Shown: piece after piece, positions 63,985-64,000 of the stretch | Layout: the number at the start of each line of letters is the position of its first letter | How positions within the stretch are numbered: position 1 is the first letter of the stretch | Source: Dethiosulfovibrio russensis | GTDB lineage: Bacteria > Synergistota > Synergistia > Synergistales > Dethiosulfovibrionaceae | Direction: 5' to 3' | Length of the DNA stretch: 64,000 bases | Assembly: GCF_021568855.1 (NCBI RefSeq) | Contig: NZ_JAKGUG010000003.1 | Location: forward strand, 186,001 to 250,000 | The notes under the pieces: model-generated | The model's database searches: none | Told to the model about the DNA's origin: nothing | Seen by the model: only the letters and a program-made list of their open reading frames with translations | Program-made: the position numbers and the translations under genes

Positions 63985-64000
63985 ATGGGTCTTCGAGAAT

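Overview
The window reads as a densely packed chromosomal segment of an anaerobic, fermentative, probably diderm bacterium of the phylum Synergistota, with Dethiosulfovibrio-like relatives the best guess. This placement comes from gene content and recalled family resemblance, not from a search. The supporting traits are a Thermus-order V/A-type ATPase, a Na+-pumping methylmalonyl-CoA decarboxylase, a fused TRAP permease, a fused IspDF, and an MEP isoprenoid pathway. All protein genes but one (rqcH) lie on the + strand. Most neighbours overlap by 4-30 bases or are a few bases apart, so translation is widely coupled. GTG and TTG starts are common. No rRNA, insertion sequence, prophage or CRISPR array was seen.

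Layout. 1-72: tail of serS and its terminator. 206-10515: an operon opening with an unusual glycosyltransferase (a WecA-like membrane domain without its catalytic residues, fused to a WecG/TagA domain) and a CBS-pair protein, then the V-ATPase genes in the order G-I-K-E-C-F-A-B-D. 10512-14293: rlmH, ybaB, recR, a PIN-TRAM membrane protein and ispDF. 14339-16049: guaB and a small unknown ORF. 16172-23711: the classic rimP-nusA-ylxR-ylxQ-infB-rbfA-nrnA-truB-ribF translation cluster, behind a strong promoter whose leader contains a terminator-like hairpin. 23702-23777: tRNA-Arg(CCT), whose first bases overlap the end of ribF. 23990-26485: a DUF1850 protein and a fused TRAP permease. 26603-31999: ileS, rluD and the convergent rqcH. 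32112-32960: eight tRNA genes. 33110-44513: an orphan HPt protein, then tig-clpP-clpX-lon-engB-valS-folC-pgeF. 44561-47704: a Gfo/Idh/MocA dehydrogenase and two unknown envelope genes.

47735-54387: methylmalonyl-CoA mutase (two subunits), MeaB, and the four-subunit methylmalonyl-CoA decarboxylase. Together they would turn succinyl-CoA into propionyl-CoA while exporting Na+. 54413-56397: an RpiB-Upp fusion and an intact WecA-type phosphoglycosyltransferase. 56483-63984: murA, a P-loop/Asp23 fusion protein of unknown role, a family-4 uracil-DNA glycosylase, then uppS-cdsA-dxr-rseP-ispG for lipid carrier, phospholipid and isoprenoid synthesis.

How the parts fit. The ATPase rotor subunit carries residues typical of Na+ sites (Q25, E54, T55), the decarboxylase is a Na+ pump family, and TRAP carriers are usually Na+ symporters. 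A sodium-based energy cycle is therefore a consistent inference. Isoprenoid genes (ispDF, dxr, ispG, uppS) supply the undecaprenyl carrier used by the WecA-type enzyme and, presumably, by the TagA-type fusion. The strongest candidates for undescribed biology are the pseudo-WecA/TagA fusion, the P-loop/Asp23 protein, the TPR-propeller envelope protein pair, the RpiB-Upp fusion with its perfect 18-bp in-frame palindrome, and several unexplained RNA hairpins.
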